Counted from the stretch's first letter, positions 26,091 to 34,942 are shown. The stretch is DNA of 64,000 bases from DATBSK01 sp964532485 (GCA_964532485.1 CAZHKE010000004.1:1-64000); one strand, 5' to 3'. Numbers and translations: made by a program. The notes: generated by a model not told the origin, from the sequence alone.

Positions 26091-28888
26091 GACCTCGGCC
26101 CGGGAGTCGTGGCGACGCTCGCACCGTCGCCGCCGGGAGGACGATCCTCGTCAACCGGTTCGCCGAGGTAGGCGGAGATGACCGCGGGGTCGTCGCGGAT
26201 CTCGTCGGGTGTGCCGACGGCGATCGTGCGGCCGAAGTCGAGCGCCATGATTCGGTCGCAGATCGACAGGACGAGGCCCACATCGTGCTCGACGAGCAGG
26301 ATCGCGATGCCCCAGTCGTCGGCGAGTCGTCGGATCAGCTCGCCGAGCTCGGCGGTCTCGTCGTCGTCGAGACCGGCGGCGGGCTCGTCGAGCAACAGCA
26401 CCGACGCGTGCGTAGCAACCGCGCGCGCGATCCCGACGAGGCGCCGGCGCCCGAACGAAAGCTCGCCCGGACGGCGGTCGAGCTCCGACTCGAGATCGAA
26501 CTCGTCGACCGCAGCGATGGCGCTGGGCGAGAGGAGAGGGTCGCCGGGCCGGACCAGGTCGGTGAGATAGGCGAGCGGGTCGCGCGGATCCGACGCGGTG
26601 CGCAGGTTGTCGCGCACCGACATGTCATCGAACAGCTCGAGTGACTGGAACGACCGGGTGAGGCCGAGCCGCGCACGACGACGAGCGTTCAGCTCGGTGA
26701 TCGGCTCGTCGTCGAGCAGCACGTGGCCGTACCGGTGGCGCACGAAGCCGGTCGCGGCGTCGATGAGCGTCGTCTTCCCCGCGCCGTTGGGCCCGATCAG
26801 GCCGACGACCTCGCCCGGGTGCACGATGATGCTGGCGTCCTGAAGGGCGACCACCCCTCCGAAGTTCACCGTGAGCTCGCGCACCTCGAACGTCTTCGGC
26901 GTGACGCGCTCGCGGTCCACCTTGGGAAGGGCGGCGGGTGCGTCCGGCGCCTCACGGCGGTCGAGGCGGAGCCGGCGCGCGGCTGCGCGCAGCTGGCGGG
27001 CGTTCTGGGACGCGAGACCGTTGGGGTCCTGGAGCAGGATCACGATCAGGCCGAACCCGCCCACGATCTGGAACAGGTTCGCGACATCCTCACCGAGCAC
27101 GTTCTCGAGGATCTTGGGGCCCAGCGTGCCGATCGCCAGCATCGACCCGAACAATGGGCCGATCACGAACCCGACGCCGCCGATGACCGCGTAGACGACC
27201 GCGTTGATCGACTGCTCGACGCCGTAGCTCTCGCTGTAGACGATGGTGGTCGTGGTGAACGCGAGCAGCACCCCGGCGAGCGCGGCGATCGCGGCGCCGA
27301 ACGCGAACCCGTAGAGCTTGGCCCCGAAGACGCTGATGCCGAGCGAGGCTGCGGCACGCTCGTTGGTCCGCACGGCGACCATGCGCCGGCCGGCGCGTCC
27401 CCGGCGCAGGTTCGCGACCAGCATCATCACCAGCGCGAGGAGGACGACGCAGACCGTCGCGTAGCGCTCGACGTGGTTCACGCGGTCGATCGGCCAGCCG
27501 AACAGCGTCGGCGGGTCGACGATCAGCCCGGCGTCGAGCCCGCCCTCGGTCGTGAGCTCGACGTTGCGAAGGATGAGGTACTCGATCGCGACCGCCATCC
27601 CCATCGTGGCGACCGCGAGGTTCACCCCGCGGGTTCGCAGCGCCGGCAGGGCGACGATCAAGCCGACCGGGATGGTGCAGAGCACCCCGAGCACCAGCGC
27701 GAGCTCGAACGACATGCCGAGCTCGTGCGCGGCCTGACCCGCGAACCAGGCGCCCATCCCGGCGAGCGCGAACTGGGCGATCGACAGCTGTCCGGTGTAC
27801 CCGGTGACGACGACGAGCGACAGGGCGACGAGCGCGACGACCACCGTCGTGATCAGCGCGTCGGTCCACGAGTCGTCGAAGACGACCCAGATGAGCCCGA
27901 GGGCCGCCGCCACCGTGGCCGCGACGGGCAACGGACGGATCCGCCCGGAGCCGAGCTCGGGGAGCTTGGCCGATGCTTCGCCGCGCACGGGCAAGGCGCG
28001 CCCGCGGGCGACCAGCGTCAGGACGATCACGAGGAACGGCACCGCCCGCGCGAGCCCGGTGGTGCGGATGACGGCGGGCAGAGCGTCGGGCTCACCCGCG
28101 AGGTAGCTCATCTCCGCGGACAGGACGCCGATCAGGAGCGCGCCGAAGAAGGTGAGCGGGAACGACGTGAAGTTGCCGATGAGAGCGGCCGCCAGCGCCG
28201 GGATCACGAGCAGCGACAGGTCGAGCACGAGCAGCCCCGGGCCACCGGCGATGGGCGCCAGGAGGATCGCGGCGAGGCCGGCGAGCAGACCGCCGAGGAA
28301 CCAGTTGACCGCGGCGACGATGTTGGGGGAGCGGCCGAGCGCGGCTGTGGCGCGCTCGTTCTCGGCGACTGCGGAGGTGGCGAGGCCGAACGTCGAGTAG
28401 CGGTAGACGACGGTGAGCACCACGGTGAGGGCGGCGGCGATCCCGAGCAGGAGGAACCGGTCGACGCCGATGCCGTTGCCCTGCTCGAACAGGCCGAACA
28501 CGTTCTCCGAGGTCTGGGGCAGGAGCGAGACCGCGAGCCGGAACTCGGAGCCGAAGAGCTCCAGCCCCACGCCGATGAGCCCCGCGAAGAGGCCGAGGGT
28601 GGCGATGATCTTGGCGAGCCCGGTGGCTTGGCGCAGGCCTCGCATCACGAGCTGCATCCCGAGACCGATCAACGCGGGGACACCGAGCCCGACGATCAGC
28701 GCGAGCTTGTAGTCGACGCCGTCCTGGTCCTTGAGCTGGTAGAAGAGCTCGGCGCCCATCATCCCCATGGCGCCGCTCGCGAAGTTCAGGACGCCCGAGC
28801 CGCGGTAGACGAGCACAATGCCCTGTGCCGCCATCGCGTAGATCGCGCCGGCTCCGAGGCCGATGAGCGCGAACTGGAGGACCTTCAT
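26087..28888 (-). CDS. LivH-LivM-LivG triple fusion ABC transporter protein
   Basis: A single 933-residue protein that contains both permeases and one ATPase of a branched-chain-type importer. Residues 1-300 are LivH-like (AMAAQGIVLVYRGSGVLNFA, then RALGRSP-type coupling region). Residues of about 320-640 are LivM-like (VVTGYTGQLSIAQFALAG, LRTRGVNLAVATM, RTNERAAASLG). After a charged linker near 640-670 comes a LivG ATPase with Walker A GPNGAGKTT and Walker B SVLLLDEP. The ABC signature is LSFGRRR rather than LSGGQ. LivM-LivG fusions are known; a continuous H-M-G fusion is less usual. No internal stop or start-site remnant marks the joints. Confidence 0.92.
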   Translation of the reverse strand: MKVLQFALIGLGAGAIYAMAAQGIVLVYRGSGVLNFASGAMGMMGAELFYQLKDQDGVDYKLALIVGLGVPALIGLGMQLVMRGLRQATGLAKIIATLGLFAGLIGVGLELFGSEFRLAVSLLPQTSENVFGLFEQGNGIGVDRFLLLGIAAALTVVLTVVYRYSTFGLATSAVAENERATAALGRSPNIVAAVNWFLGGLLAGLAAILLAPIAGGPGLLVLDLSLLVIPALAAALIGNFTSFPLTFFGALLIGVLSAEMSYLAGEPDALPAVIRTTGLARAVPFLVIVLTLVARGRALPVRGEASAKLPELGSGRIRPLPVAATVAAALGLIWVVFDDSWTDALITTVVVALVALSLVVVTGYTGQLSIAQFALAGMGAWFAGQAAHELGMSFELALVLGVLCTIPVGLIVALPALRTRGVNLAVATMGMAVAIEYLILRNVELTTEGGLDAGLIVDPPTLFGWPIDRVNHVERYATVCVVLLALVMMLVANLRRGRAGRRMVAVRTNERAAASLGISVFGAKLYGFAFGAAIAALAGVLLAFTTTTIVYSESYGVEQSINAVVYAVIGGVGFVIGPLFGSMLAIGTLGPKILENVLGEDVANLFQIVGGFGLIVILLQDPNGLASQNARQLRAAARRLRLDRREAPDAPAALPKVDRERVTPKTFEVRELTVNFGGVVALQDASIIVHPGEVVGLIGPNGAGKTTLIDAATGFVRHRYGHVLLDDEPITELNARRRARLGLTRSFQSLELFDDMSVRDNLRTASDPRDPLAYLTDLVRPGDPLLSPSAIAAVDEFDLESELDRRPGELSFGRRRLVGIARAVATHASVLLLDEPAAGLDDDETAELGELIRRLADDWGIAILLVEHDVGLVLSICDRIMALDFGRTIAVGTPDEIRDDPAVISAYLGEPVDEDRPPGGDGASVATTPGPRS

Positions 28889-28933
28889 CGGCGTGATTCC
28901 CTCTGCACCTGCATCGTGCCGGGCCGAGCAGCG

Positions 28934-28963
28934 GCGCGGGCCGGTGGGGTGGCCGGCCCGCGC
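28934..28963 (-). terminator. intra-operon stem-loop after the binding-protein gene
   Basis: GCGCGGGCCGG (28934-28944) and CCGGCCCGCGC (28953-28963) form a perfect 11-base-pair stem with an 8-base loop, nine bases after the binding-protein stop and 45 bases before the permease start. Such hairpins commonly protect or attenuate transcripts so that binding protein is made in excess over the membrane components. Confidence 0.65.
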
Positions 28964-28972
28964 GTCGTCTGC

Positions 28973-30184
28973 CTACGCCTCGAGGAAGTTGTGGGCCTTG
29001 CTCCCGATCGCCTGGATCTTCCCGTTCTTGACCTTCGCGTAGTACACGTCGGTGGTGAAGGCCCGGCTGAGCGCCGCGATCAGCCCTCCGGCGGCGGTGA
29101 TCTCGGGCGGCTGCTGGCTGAAGTTGACCGGCGGGCCGACCCTCGTGTCCCACACCTTGTCCTGGTTGAGCTGAGCCACGAGCGTGGCGGCGTCCGTCGC
29201 GGGCTGCCCCTCGAGCGCGTCCGCGACCAAGTGCACGCCGGCCCACGACTCGATCGACGGGTCGACCAGGCGAATGTCCTTGTCGTAGGCGTTGATCTCC
29301 TTGAGCATCGCCTTGACGCCGGCGTCGTTCTTCAGCGACGCGGGCTTGAAGTTCGTCGAGACGAGCAGACCCTCGGCGAGGTCACCGAGCGTGTCGACGT
29401 TCGAAGGGTTGACGGTGCTGCCGGGTGCGGCGATCTTCGCCTTGCCGCCCGACTGGCGGTACGCCACCAGCCACTTCGAGAACTCCGGGTCGGTGAGCGC
29501 GAGCGCGATTCCCTCCGGGTCGTTGTCGCTGGTCTGCTGGACGCTCGGCTGGAGGTCGGCTCCGCCGACGGGCACCGGGGTCTGGGACGCGTCGGGTGCG
29601 CCCCTCGACTCGAGCCCGTAGTTCGCGAAGTCGGCGGCGAGCTTGCCGACCCCGCCGGGGAGATCGAGGTACGCGACGTCCACCTTGTCGGCGCCCTGGT
29701 CGGCGAGGATCGCACCCATGCCGCCGGTGCCGCCGATCGCCGTCGCGCCGATCGGGAAGGAGAGCGGGTTCGTGAGCTCGTCGTTCGAGATCCCGTAGTC
29801 GGCGACGCTCGGGATGCCGGCTTCGGTGAGCGGCTCGAAGTAGTCGTCGGTCACGAACGCCCCGACGATGGCGACGACGCCCTCGTCGACGGCCTCGCGT
29901 GCGCACTCGAGCGGCTTGTTCGGGTCGATGCCGGTGTTGCAGACGATGATCTTCACCGGTTGCCCGTTGATCCCGTCCTTCTTGTTGAGAGCCGCGGCCG
30001 CGGCCTTCGCCGCGTCGGGGATGTCGTTGAAGTCGAGCCCTGAACCCTCGAAGCTCCCCATCACCATGAGCTTGACGGGATCGCCGCTGGGCTTGTGGTC
30101 GACCCGAGCCTGCGCGCCCGAGGCGCCGACTCCCACCAGACCGGCGACCAGAGCGCCGATCACCAGTACACGAGCGTGTCGCAC
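28973..30184 (-). CDS. branched-chain-type ABC substrate-binding protein
   Basis: Periplasmic-binding-type protein of 403 residues. The GTG start at 30184 follows a strong GGGGGAGG site and gives M-RHARVLVIGALVAGLVGVGASGAQA, a Sec signal peptide with an AxA-like cleavage site and no lipobox Cys. The mature part has the Leu/Ile/Val-binding fold pattern: KLMVMGSFEGSG, AAAALNKKDGINGQPV, ARE-type linker, VVAIVGAFVTDDY and DKVDVAYLDLPG. It is the first gene of the operon with the permease fusion, LivF and BKACE. The ligand is unknown; the BKACE link suggests a keto acid or a precursor of one. Confidence 0.9.
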   Translation of the reverse strand: MRHARVLVIGALVAGLVGVGASGAQARVDHKPSGDPVKLMVMGSFEGSGLDFNDIPDAAKAAAAALNKKDGINGQPVKIIVCNTGIDPNKPLECAREAVDEGVVAIVGAFVTDDYFEPLTEAGIPSVADYGISNDELTNPLSFPIGATAIGGTGGMGAILADQGADKVDVAYLDLPGGVGKLAADFANYGLESRGAPDASQTPVPVGGADLQPSVQQTSDNDPEGIALALTDPEFSKWLVAYRQSGGKAKIAAPGSTVNPSNVDTLGDLAEGLLVSTNFKPASLKNDAGVKAMLKEINAYDKDIRLVDPSIESWAGVHLVADALEGQPATDAATLVAQLNQDKVWDTRVGPPVNFSQQPPEITAAGGLIAALSRAFTTDVYYAKVKNGKIQAIGSKAHNFLEA

Positions 30185-30272
30185 GGTGCCTCCCCCCCGG
30201 CGGTCGCCCGACCGGCATGCTGGCCGGCGCATCGCAACGACGAGCTTGCCTGCCGGACGAATCAGTTGACGG

Positions 30273-30301
30273 ATCTTACCGATGGGGAGATGGGGCGGCA
30301 A
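30273..30301 (-). promoter_or_regulatory. promoter of the ABC/BKACE operon
   Basis: On the - strand, TTGCCG (30301-30296) and TAAGAT (30278-30273) are separated by exactly 17 bases, a good sigma-70-type -35/-10 pair with a TANNNT -10. Transcription would start near 30266, leaving an untranslated leader of about 80 bases before the binding-protein GTG at 30184. Confidence 0.6.
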
Positions 30302-30305
30302 CGGC

Positions 30306-30331
30306 GCCCCGGCTCTTCGCCCCGGCTCTTC
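30306..30331. repeat. tandem 13-base repeat, two copies
   Basis: GCCCCGGCTCTTC occurs twice head to tail (30306-30318 and 30319-30331). A third partial copy, GCCCCGGCGCT, follows shortly after. It sits just upstream of the ABC promoter and just downstream of the AveC-like stop, so it may be a slippage-prone spacer or part of an AveC terminator. No function is apparent. Confidence 0.6.
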
Positions 30332-30365
30332 ACCGGCGCCCCGGCGCTCACCCCCTTCACGTCCG

Positions 30366-31442
30366 TCACCGGGGTGCCCCGCCTCCGGGCGGCACGGCCT
30401 GGGAGTGGGGGAGCGGGATCGGGATCTCGGGGCCGTTGCACGCGTACCTCGTTCCCGGCCCGCACATCTCGTTCTGGAGGTAGCTCGGGAACCCGGCCGG
30501 CTGCTTGTCGTTGTGGAGCACGAACGCCTGGAACGCGATGTTGTACGTGAGCATCGCGACATTCGCGAAGCCGATGATCGCGAGGACGCGCAGCGGGGTG
30601 CGCCACCGCACGGCTCGTACGCGGTCGACACCCCGCTCCACGACGGAACGACCCTTGTCATCCCGGAAGTACTTCAGCGCGCCCATCGCGGTCCACATCA
30701 TCGGCCAGAGCACGGCTTCGTAGATCGGGAACTGGTATCGCTGCCCGCCCCAGATCGAGAGGCCGTGGACGGTTCCCGAGTAGGCGTACAGCTCCGTGCG
30801 CACCCAGATCAGCTCCGCGAGCAGGTCGAGACCGACCATGACGACCCACGCGCTGGCGATCAACCCGACGTTGCCGAGCCCGGGCCAGCGACGCTTCGCG
30901 CGCCGCATCACCCAGAATGTGAGGAGGCTCGCGCCCGGACCGAGCCAGAAGTACAGCGAGCCCACGAACGCGATGGGCTCGGGCAGCAGTGTGCCGTTCG
31001 GCGACATCCAGCCCGGGATGTGCTCCGTCCAGGAGCCGACGTTGAGGAAGTGCGAGTTGTAGTAGAAGCCCGTCCGGACGTAGTTGATGATCGGGTCTTG
31101 CCAGTACACGGCCACCCACGCGATGACGAGCATCGCGTCGAAGCTCAGCCGTCGCTCCCGCAATGACTGGCGGACGACGATCGCGACGATGAGCACCGCA
31201 GCCGCGACCGAGAGGATCTGGAACCCGTTGAGCCAGATCTCGGTTGCCCCGGTCAGCGGGTCGACCCCGGGCAGCGTGCGTGTCGCGTCGCCGCTCGCGA
31301 TCCACGACGTGTAGATGTAGACCTGCAGCGCGACGAAGCCGGCGCCGATCACGGCCCACCACAGCACCGGTCGGGCCTTGCGTCCCTCGAGCGAGATCGC
31401 GCCCGGTGCCGCCGCCTGACGCGTCACGGTGTCGGTCGTCAT
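30366..31442 (-). CDS. AveC-family membrane protein (spirocyclase-like)
   Basis: Integral membrane protein of 358 residues with about seven hydrophobic segments, start MTTDTVTRQ with GGGGGG ahead of the ATG. The pattern around AVYWQDPIINYVRTGFYYNSHFLN, the WLGPGASLLTFWVMRRAKRRW segment and the IWGGQRYQFPIYEA loop match the family named after AveC of avermectin biosynthesis, which is widespread in actinobacteria that degrade or modify lipids. AveC itself forms a spiroketal; the role of environmental members is not established. It is divergent from an SDR-FAD oxidoreductase-deaminase unit. It could modify a polyketide, terpenoid or steroid-like compound in the membrane. Confidence 0.75.
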   Translation of the reverse strand: MTTDTVTRQAAAPGAISLEGRKARPVLWWAVIGAGFVALQVYIYTSWIASGDATRTLPGVDPLTGATEIWLNGFQILSVAAAVLIVAIVVRQSLRERRLSFDAMLVIAWVAVYWQDPIINYVRTGFYYNSHFLNVGSWTEHIPGWMSPNGTLLPEPIAFVGSLYFWLGPGASLLTFWVMRRAKRRWPGLGNVGLIASAWVVMVGLDLLAELIWVRTELYAYSGTVHGLSIWGGQRYQFPIYEAVLWPMMWTAMGALKYFRDDKGRSVVERGVDRVRAVRWRTPLRVLAIIGFANVAMLTYNIAFQAFVLHNDKQPAGFPSYLQNEMCGPGTRYACNGPEIPIPLPHSQAVPPGGGAPR

Positions 31443-31488
31443 CGGTGCCCCCCAGGATCGAGCGCGCTGCGTCCGGCGGCATGGTATG

Positions 31489-31506
31489 ACTTCGCTACCT
31501 GATTCG
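31489..31506. promoter_or_regulatory. putative regulatory motif shared with 36128
   Basis: The 18-base block from 31489 fits ACTTCGYTNNNTGATTYG. The same pattern occurs at 36128-36145, in both cases inside a divergent intergenic region and preceded by GGCAT a few bases upstream. It lies between the AveC-like gene and the SDR gene. This is a motif seen by eye and its significance is untested. Confidence 0.35.
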
Positions 31507-31595
31507 AAAGCGCGAGCGAAGGAACGGCTGCGAGTGGGGTGACGGGGCCCGCAGCGACCGACCCAAGGTGAGGAGCGGGACCGCTGGATCTCGGT

Positions 31596-32378
31596 GTGGC
31601 GGGAAGAGTGGTGCTCGTGACGGGCGCGAGCACGGGGATGGGACGGGCCACCGCCCTCGTCCTCGCGGACGAGGGCGCCCGCCTCGCGCTGGCGTCGCAG
31701 ACCGCGGCACGCCTCGAGCGGACCGCCGCCGAGTGCACCGACCGCGGCGCCGAGGTCGCCTGGTGGGCCGACGATCTCGCAGCTCCGAACGCGCCGCCTC
31801 GCGTCGTCGAGGCCGTGATCGAGCGCTTCGGACGCGTGGACGCGCTGGTGAACACCGTCGGCCCGCTCGTGCGGACGAGCGGCATCCTCGACCAAGACGA
31901 CGACTGCTGGCAGCGTCACTTCGACAGCGTGCTGATGTCGGCGGTCCGCTTCTGCCGCGAGGTCGTGCCGTTGATGCAGGCGAACGGGGGCGGAGCGATC
32001 GTGAACATCTCGGCGATGTCGGTCCGCCACTACCACCCGCAGCTCGCGTACTACTCGGCGCAAAAGGCGGCACTGGCCCACTTCACCAAGAACCTCGCAC
32101 GAGAGTTCGCGCACGACGGGATCCGAGCCAACGCGGTGATGCCGGGGATGATCGCGTCGGAGGGTGTGCAGGAACGCCGACGGATCGCGGCCCGCGAGCG
32201 CCAGATGACCGAGCAGGAATACTTCGTCGACGCGAACGCGCGCTATGGCGGCGTGACCTGGGCCGACCGGCTCGGGACGCCGGAGGAGATCGCCGACGTC
32301 GTCGCGTTCTTGATATCTGACCGGGCGACCTACGTGAATGGGGCGTGGGTGAACGTCGACGGCGGGTCGAGCTTCTAG
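31596..32378 (+). CDS. SDR-family oxidoreductase
   Basis: SDR of 260 residues (264 if translation begins upstream). Rossmann motif TGASTGMG, LVNTVG in place of NNAG, catalytic Ser in NISAMSVRH and Tyr/Lys in YYSAQKAAL; the C-terminus is NVDGGSSF. It is a close paralogue of the SDR at 62227, which begins MDLGLEGKV. Here the matching residues L-D-L-G-V-A-G-R-V are encoded from a CTG at 31584 with AGGAG eight bases ahead, so a CTG start is plausible. I list the standard GTG. An FAD oxidoreductase follows 33 bases downstream. Confidence 0.88.
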   Translation: MAGRVVLVTGASTGMGRATALVLADEGARLALASQTAARLERTAAECTDRGAEVAWWADDLAAPNAPPRVVEAVIERFGRVDALVNTVGPLVRTSGILDQDDDCWQRHFDSVLMSAVRFCREVVPLMQANGGGAIVNISAMSVRHYHPQLAYYSAQKAALAHFTKNLAREFAHDGIRANAVMPGMIASEGVQERRRIAARERQMTEQEYFVDANARYGGVTWADRLGTPEEIADVVAFLISDRATYVNGAWVNVDGGSSF

Positions 32379-32411
32379 CCGAGTGCCGACGCAAACCGGA
32401 ACGGAGGCGAC

Positions 32412-33719
32412 ATGGCCAAGGTCGTGGTAGTGGGAGCGGGGATTGCCGGGCTCGGTGCCGCGTATGCGCTGCAGAAGCAGGGTGTCGACGTCGCGGTGCT
32501 CGAGTCGACACCCCACGTCGGCGGACGCATGCGGTCGATGGAGTGGAACGGCGCATGGATCGACCTCGGTGCCGAGTTCATCGCGACGCCGGGCTTCGAG
32601 GACACGATCTTCGACGAGCTCGGGATCGCCGGCGACCGCCTGACGTACCCGGGCGGCGACGTGAGCTTCAGCGTGTGGCGGGACGGCACGGCACACGAGT
32701 TCAACTACACGGACCCCAAGGGGATCCTGCGCTTCACCGGGATGAGCGTGTGGGACCGGTTGCGGATGGCCAAGATGCTTCCGGCGTTCCTGCGCCAGCG
32801 CCGCGAGTCCGACGGTCGTTGGGACGAGCCCTGGCGCGGTGCATGGGCCGACGACCAGTCGGTCGAGACGTGGCTCTCGCGCCTCAACCCGAGCTTCCTC
32901 GAGTACGTCGTCGAGCCGATGTTCGAGCTCTACTGCGGCTGGGAGCCGCACAACTTCTCGAAGGGCGCGTTCCTGAGCACGTCGCTGCTCCCGCGCCAGC
33001 CGCAGATCTGGACGTTCCGGCAGGGTCTCGGCACGGTCACGGGCGCGCTCGCCGCACGGCTCGACGTCACGACCAACGCACGCGTGACCGACGTCGACCT
33101 CGGGCGCGACCCGGTCGCGATCAGCTGGGAAGAGGGTGGAGCGTCGAAGTCGACGACCGCCGACGCGGTGTTGATCGCAGTGCCGGGCAGCCGCGTGCTC
33201 GACTTCACCCGTGGTCTGACCCGCGAGCGAGTGCAGTTCTTCGAGCGTGTCCAGTACGTCCCCCACGAGCTACCGTTCTTCACCGTCACCGAGCCTCCCG
33301 AGGGTGTGCCGTCGGGCGTCTTCTTCCCCCGCAAGGAGGACCAGCAGATCGCGGCGCTCGGGTACGACGTCTCGAGCACGAACCCCGACGTGCGGTTCCT
33401 GCGGATCTCGATGAAGACGAACCACATCGTGCGCCAGCTCGACAAGACCGACGACGAGGACCTCGACGCCATCGTGGACGTCGCGTCTCAGCGCTACCCG
33501 TCGATCCGAACGGTGATCAAGGACCGGTTCGTGAGTCGATGGCGTGAGGCACTCCCCGCGTTCGGCGTCGGCTCCATGCGCCGGTTGGGCGAGTTCGTCG
33601 CGCTGCCGCCGCAGCGTGGTGTCGCGTTCGCCGGCGACTACCTGCTGACCGGCGCGACCAGCGCCGCGTACCTCACCGGCACGAAGGCGGCGGCAGCCCT
33701 GCTGCCCCACCTCGGCTGA
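32412..33719 (+). CDS. FAD-dependent amine oxidase / protoporphyrinogen oxidase-like protein
   Basis: Flavoprotein of 435 residues. The N-terminus VVVGAGIAGLGAAYAL is a dinucleotide-binding motif followed by the ribose-binding acidic residue in VLES and the GGRM motif of the amine-oxidase superfamily. The C-terminal FAD-binding segment reads GVAFAGDYLLTGATSAAYLTG. The middle is substrate-specific and does not identify whether amines, porphyrins, carotenoids or steroid-like alkenes are oxidised. A GGAGG site precedes the ATG. It is in tandem with the SDR upstream and the deaminase-like gene ten bases downstream, suggesting one transcript. Confidence 0.85.
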   Translation: MAKVVVVGAGIAGLGAAYALQKQGVDVAVLESTPHVGGRMRSMEWNGAWIDLGAEFIATPGFEDTIFDELGIAGDRLTYPGGDVSFSVWRDGTAHEFNYTDPKGILRFTGMSVWDRLRMAKMLPAFLRQRRESDGRWDEPWRGAWADDQSVETWLSRLNPSFLEYVVEPMFELYCGWEPHNFSKGAFLSTSLLPRQPQIWTFRQGLGTVTGALAARLDVTTNARVTDVDLGRDPVAISWEEGGASKSTTADAVLIAVPGSRVLDFTRGLTRERVQFFERVQYVPHELPFFTVTEPPEGVPSGVFFPRKEDQQIAALGYDVSSTNPDVRFLRISMKTNHIVRQLDKTDDEDLDAIVDVASQRYPSIRTVIKDRFVSRWREALPAFGVGSMRRLGEFVALPPQRGVAFAGDYLLTGATSAAYLTGTKAAAALLPHLG

Positions 33720-33729
33720 GGGTCGGGGG

Positions 33730-34884
33730 ATGGAGGGCGGCGAGGCACTCGACCGGGCGGTCGAGGAGGCGATCGCAGGCGGCGGCCTGCCCGGCGAGGG
33801 CGAGATGTTCGACGTGGAGGCCGCGCCGCTCGGCCCGGTGATCGCTCTCGACGTGCTGTCGCGGCGGGTCCCGAAGGCGGAGCTGCACCTGCACCTCGAG
33901 GGCGCGATCCCGGCATCGACGCTGCGCCGCCTCGCGGCCGAGCACGACGTCGAGCTGCCCGGTTCCCCCGCACCCGGGTCGGCCTTCGACTACCGGGGCT
34001 TCGCCAAGTTCGCCGCCGACCTCGCCCGTGCCGGCGAGGTCCTCCGCGAGCCGTCCGACGTCACCGACGCCACGCTCGACGTGCTGGCGCGCGAAGTCGA
34101 CGCGGGGTGTCGCCACGTGGAGGTCATGGTGACCCTCGGCTTCCACGTGGAGCGCGGCTGGGACCCGTTCGACTTCCTGCGCGCGCTGGACGTGGCGTTC
34201 GAGTCCGCGCGTGACCGCTGGGATCTCAGCGGCGGCGTGATCGTCGAGTTCGACCGTGCCGCCGGGGGCGAGGTCGCCGCTCGCATCGCCGAGATCGCCG
34301 GCGACGCGGCCGACCGCGGCCTGCCGGTGGTGGGTGTCGGCAACAGCGGCGACCCGCTGTCGGTGCCGTTCGCCGCGCTCGCGCCGGGCTATGAGGCCGC
34401 ACGCGCCCGCGGCTTGCGCCTCTGCGGGCATGTCGACATGCCCGACGACGTCGAGCCGGCGCTCGACTTCGGCCTCGACCGGATCGACCACGGCTACAGC
34501 GCCTTGTTCGATCACGACCTGCTCGCCCGCGTCGTCGAGCAGCAGATCCCACTCACGTTGTGCCTCACGAGCAACGTCATGCAGATGCCCGGGATCTTTC
34601 CCGATTTCGATGCACACCCCGTCGTGGGGTTGGCGGCAGCAGGTGCTCGCTGCACGTTCCACACCGACGACCCGCCCTACTTCTTCACCGACATCGCCCA
34701 GGAATACCGAGTGGCCGCGCGCACCCTGGGTTGGGGCCCGGAGGATCTCGTCGCCGCGGCGCGCGCTTCACTCGAGGCTGCGTGGCTCCCGACCGACGTG
34801 CGCCCCGAACGCCTGCGAAGCTTCGACGCCGAGCTCGTCGCCTTGCTCGCCGACCCGCGATGGAGCGCCGGCGGACCGGGTTAG
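33730..34884 (+). CDS. adenosine-deaminase-family protein lacking the usual catalytic Glu
   Basis: Protein of 384 residues of the adenosine/adenine deaminase fold. HLHLEG (53-58) supplies the first two zinc His, CGH234 the third, and HTDDP carries the Asp pair. In canonical enzymes the third His begins HAGE, whose Glu protonates the purine; here it reads HVDM, placing Met237 at that position. RIDHGYSA replaces RIGHG. The metal site is therefore intact but the purine protonation residue is lost, so another amino-substrate or hydrolytic reaction is possible. A later ATG (33805, MFDVEAAP) is an alternative start. It forms an apparent operon with the SDR and flavoprotein. Confidence 0.8.
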   Translation: MEGGEALDRAVEEAIAGGGLPGEGEMFDVEAAPLGPVIALDVLSRRVPKAELHLHLEGAIPASTLRRLAAEHDVELPGSPAPGSAFDYRGFAKFAADLARAGEVLREPSDVTDATLDVLAREVDAGCRHVEVMVTLGFHVERGWDPFDFLRALDVAFESARDRWDLSGGVIVEFDRAAGGEVAARIAEIAGDAADRGLPVVGVGNSGDPLSVPFAALAPGYEAARARGLRLCGHVDMPDDVEPALDFGLDRIDHGYSALFDHDLLARVVEQQIPLTLCLTSNVMQMPGIFPDFDAHPVVGLAAAGARCTFHTDDPPYFFTDIAQEYRVAARTLGWGPEDLVAAARASLEAAWLPTDVRPERLRSFDAELVALLADPRWSAGGPG

Positions 34885-34942
34885 CCGCGCGACGGGCCGC
34901 CCGCCTCGACCGCGCGGACGACCCAGTCCAGCAGATCGTCCC

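Noticed and set aside
26723..30043. Very long open frame on the + strand (about 1,100 codons) opposite the ABC operon
   Set aside because: It is antisense to four clear genes, has a composition dominated by Arg, Asp, His, Glu and Gly with no recognisable motif, and arises from codon-position GC bias in the real genes.
31443..33266. Long in-frame extension of the AveC-like gene
   Set aside because: It runs antisense through the SDR and FAD oxidoreductase genes; GGGGGG before the ATG at 31442 and the start of the hydrophobic pattern mark the real start.
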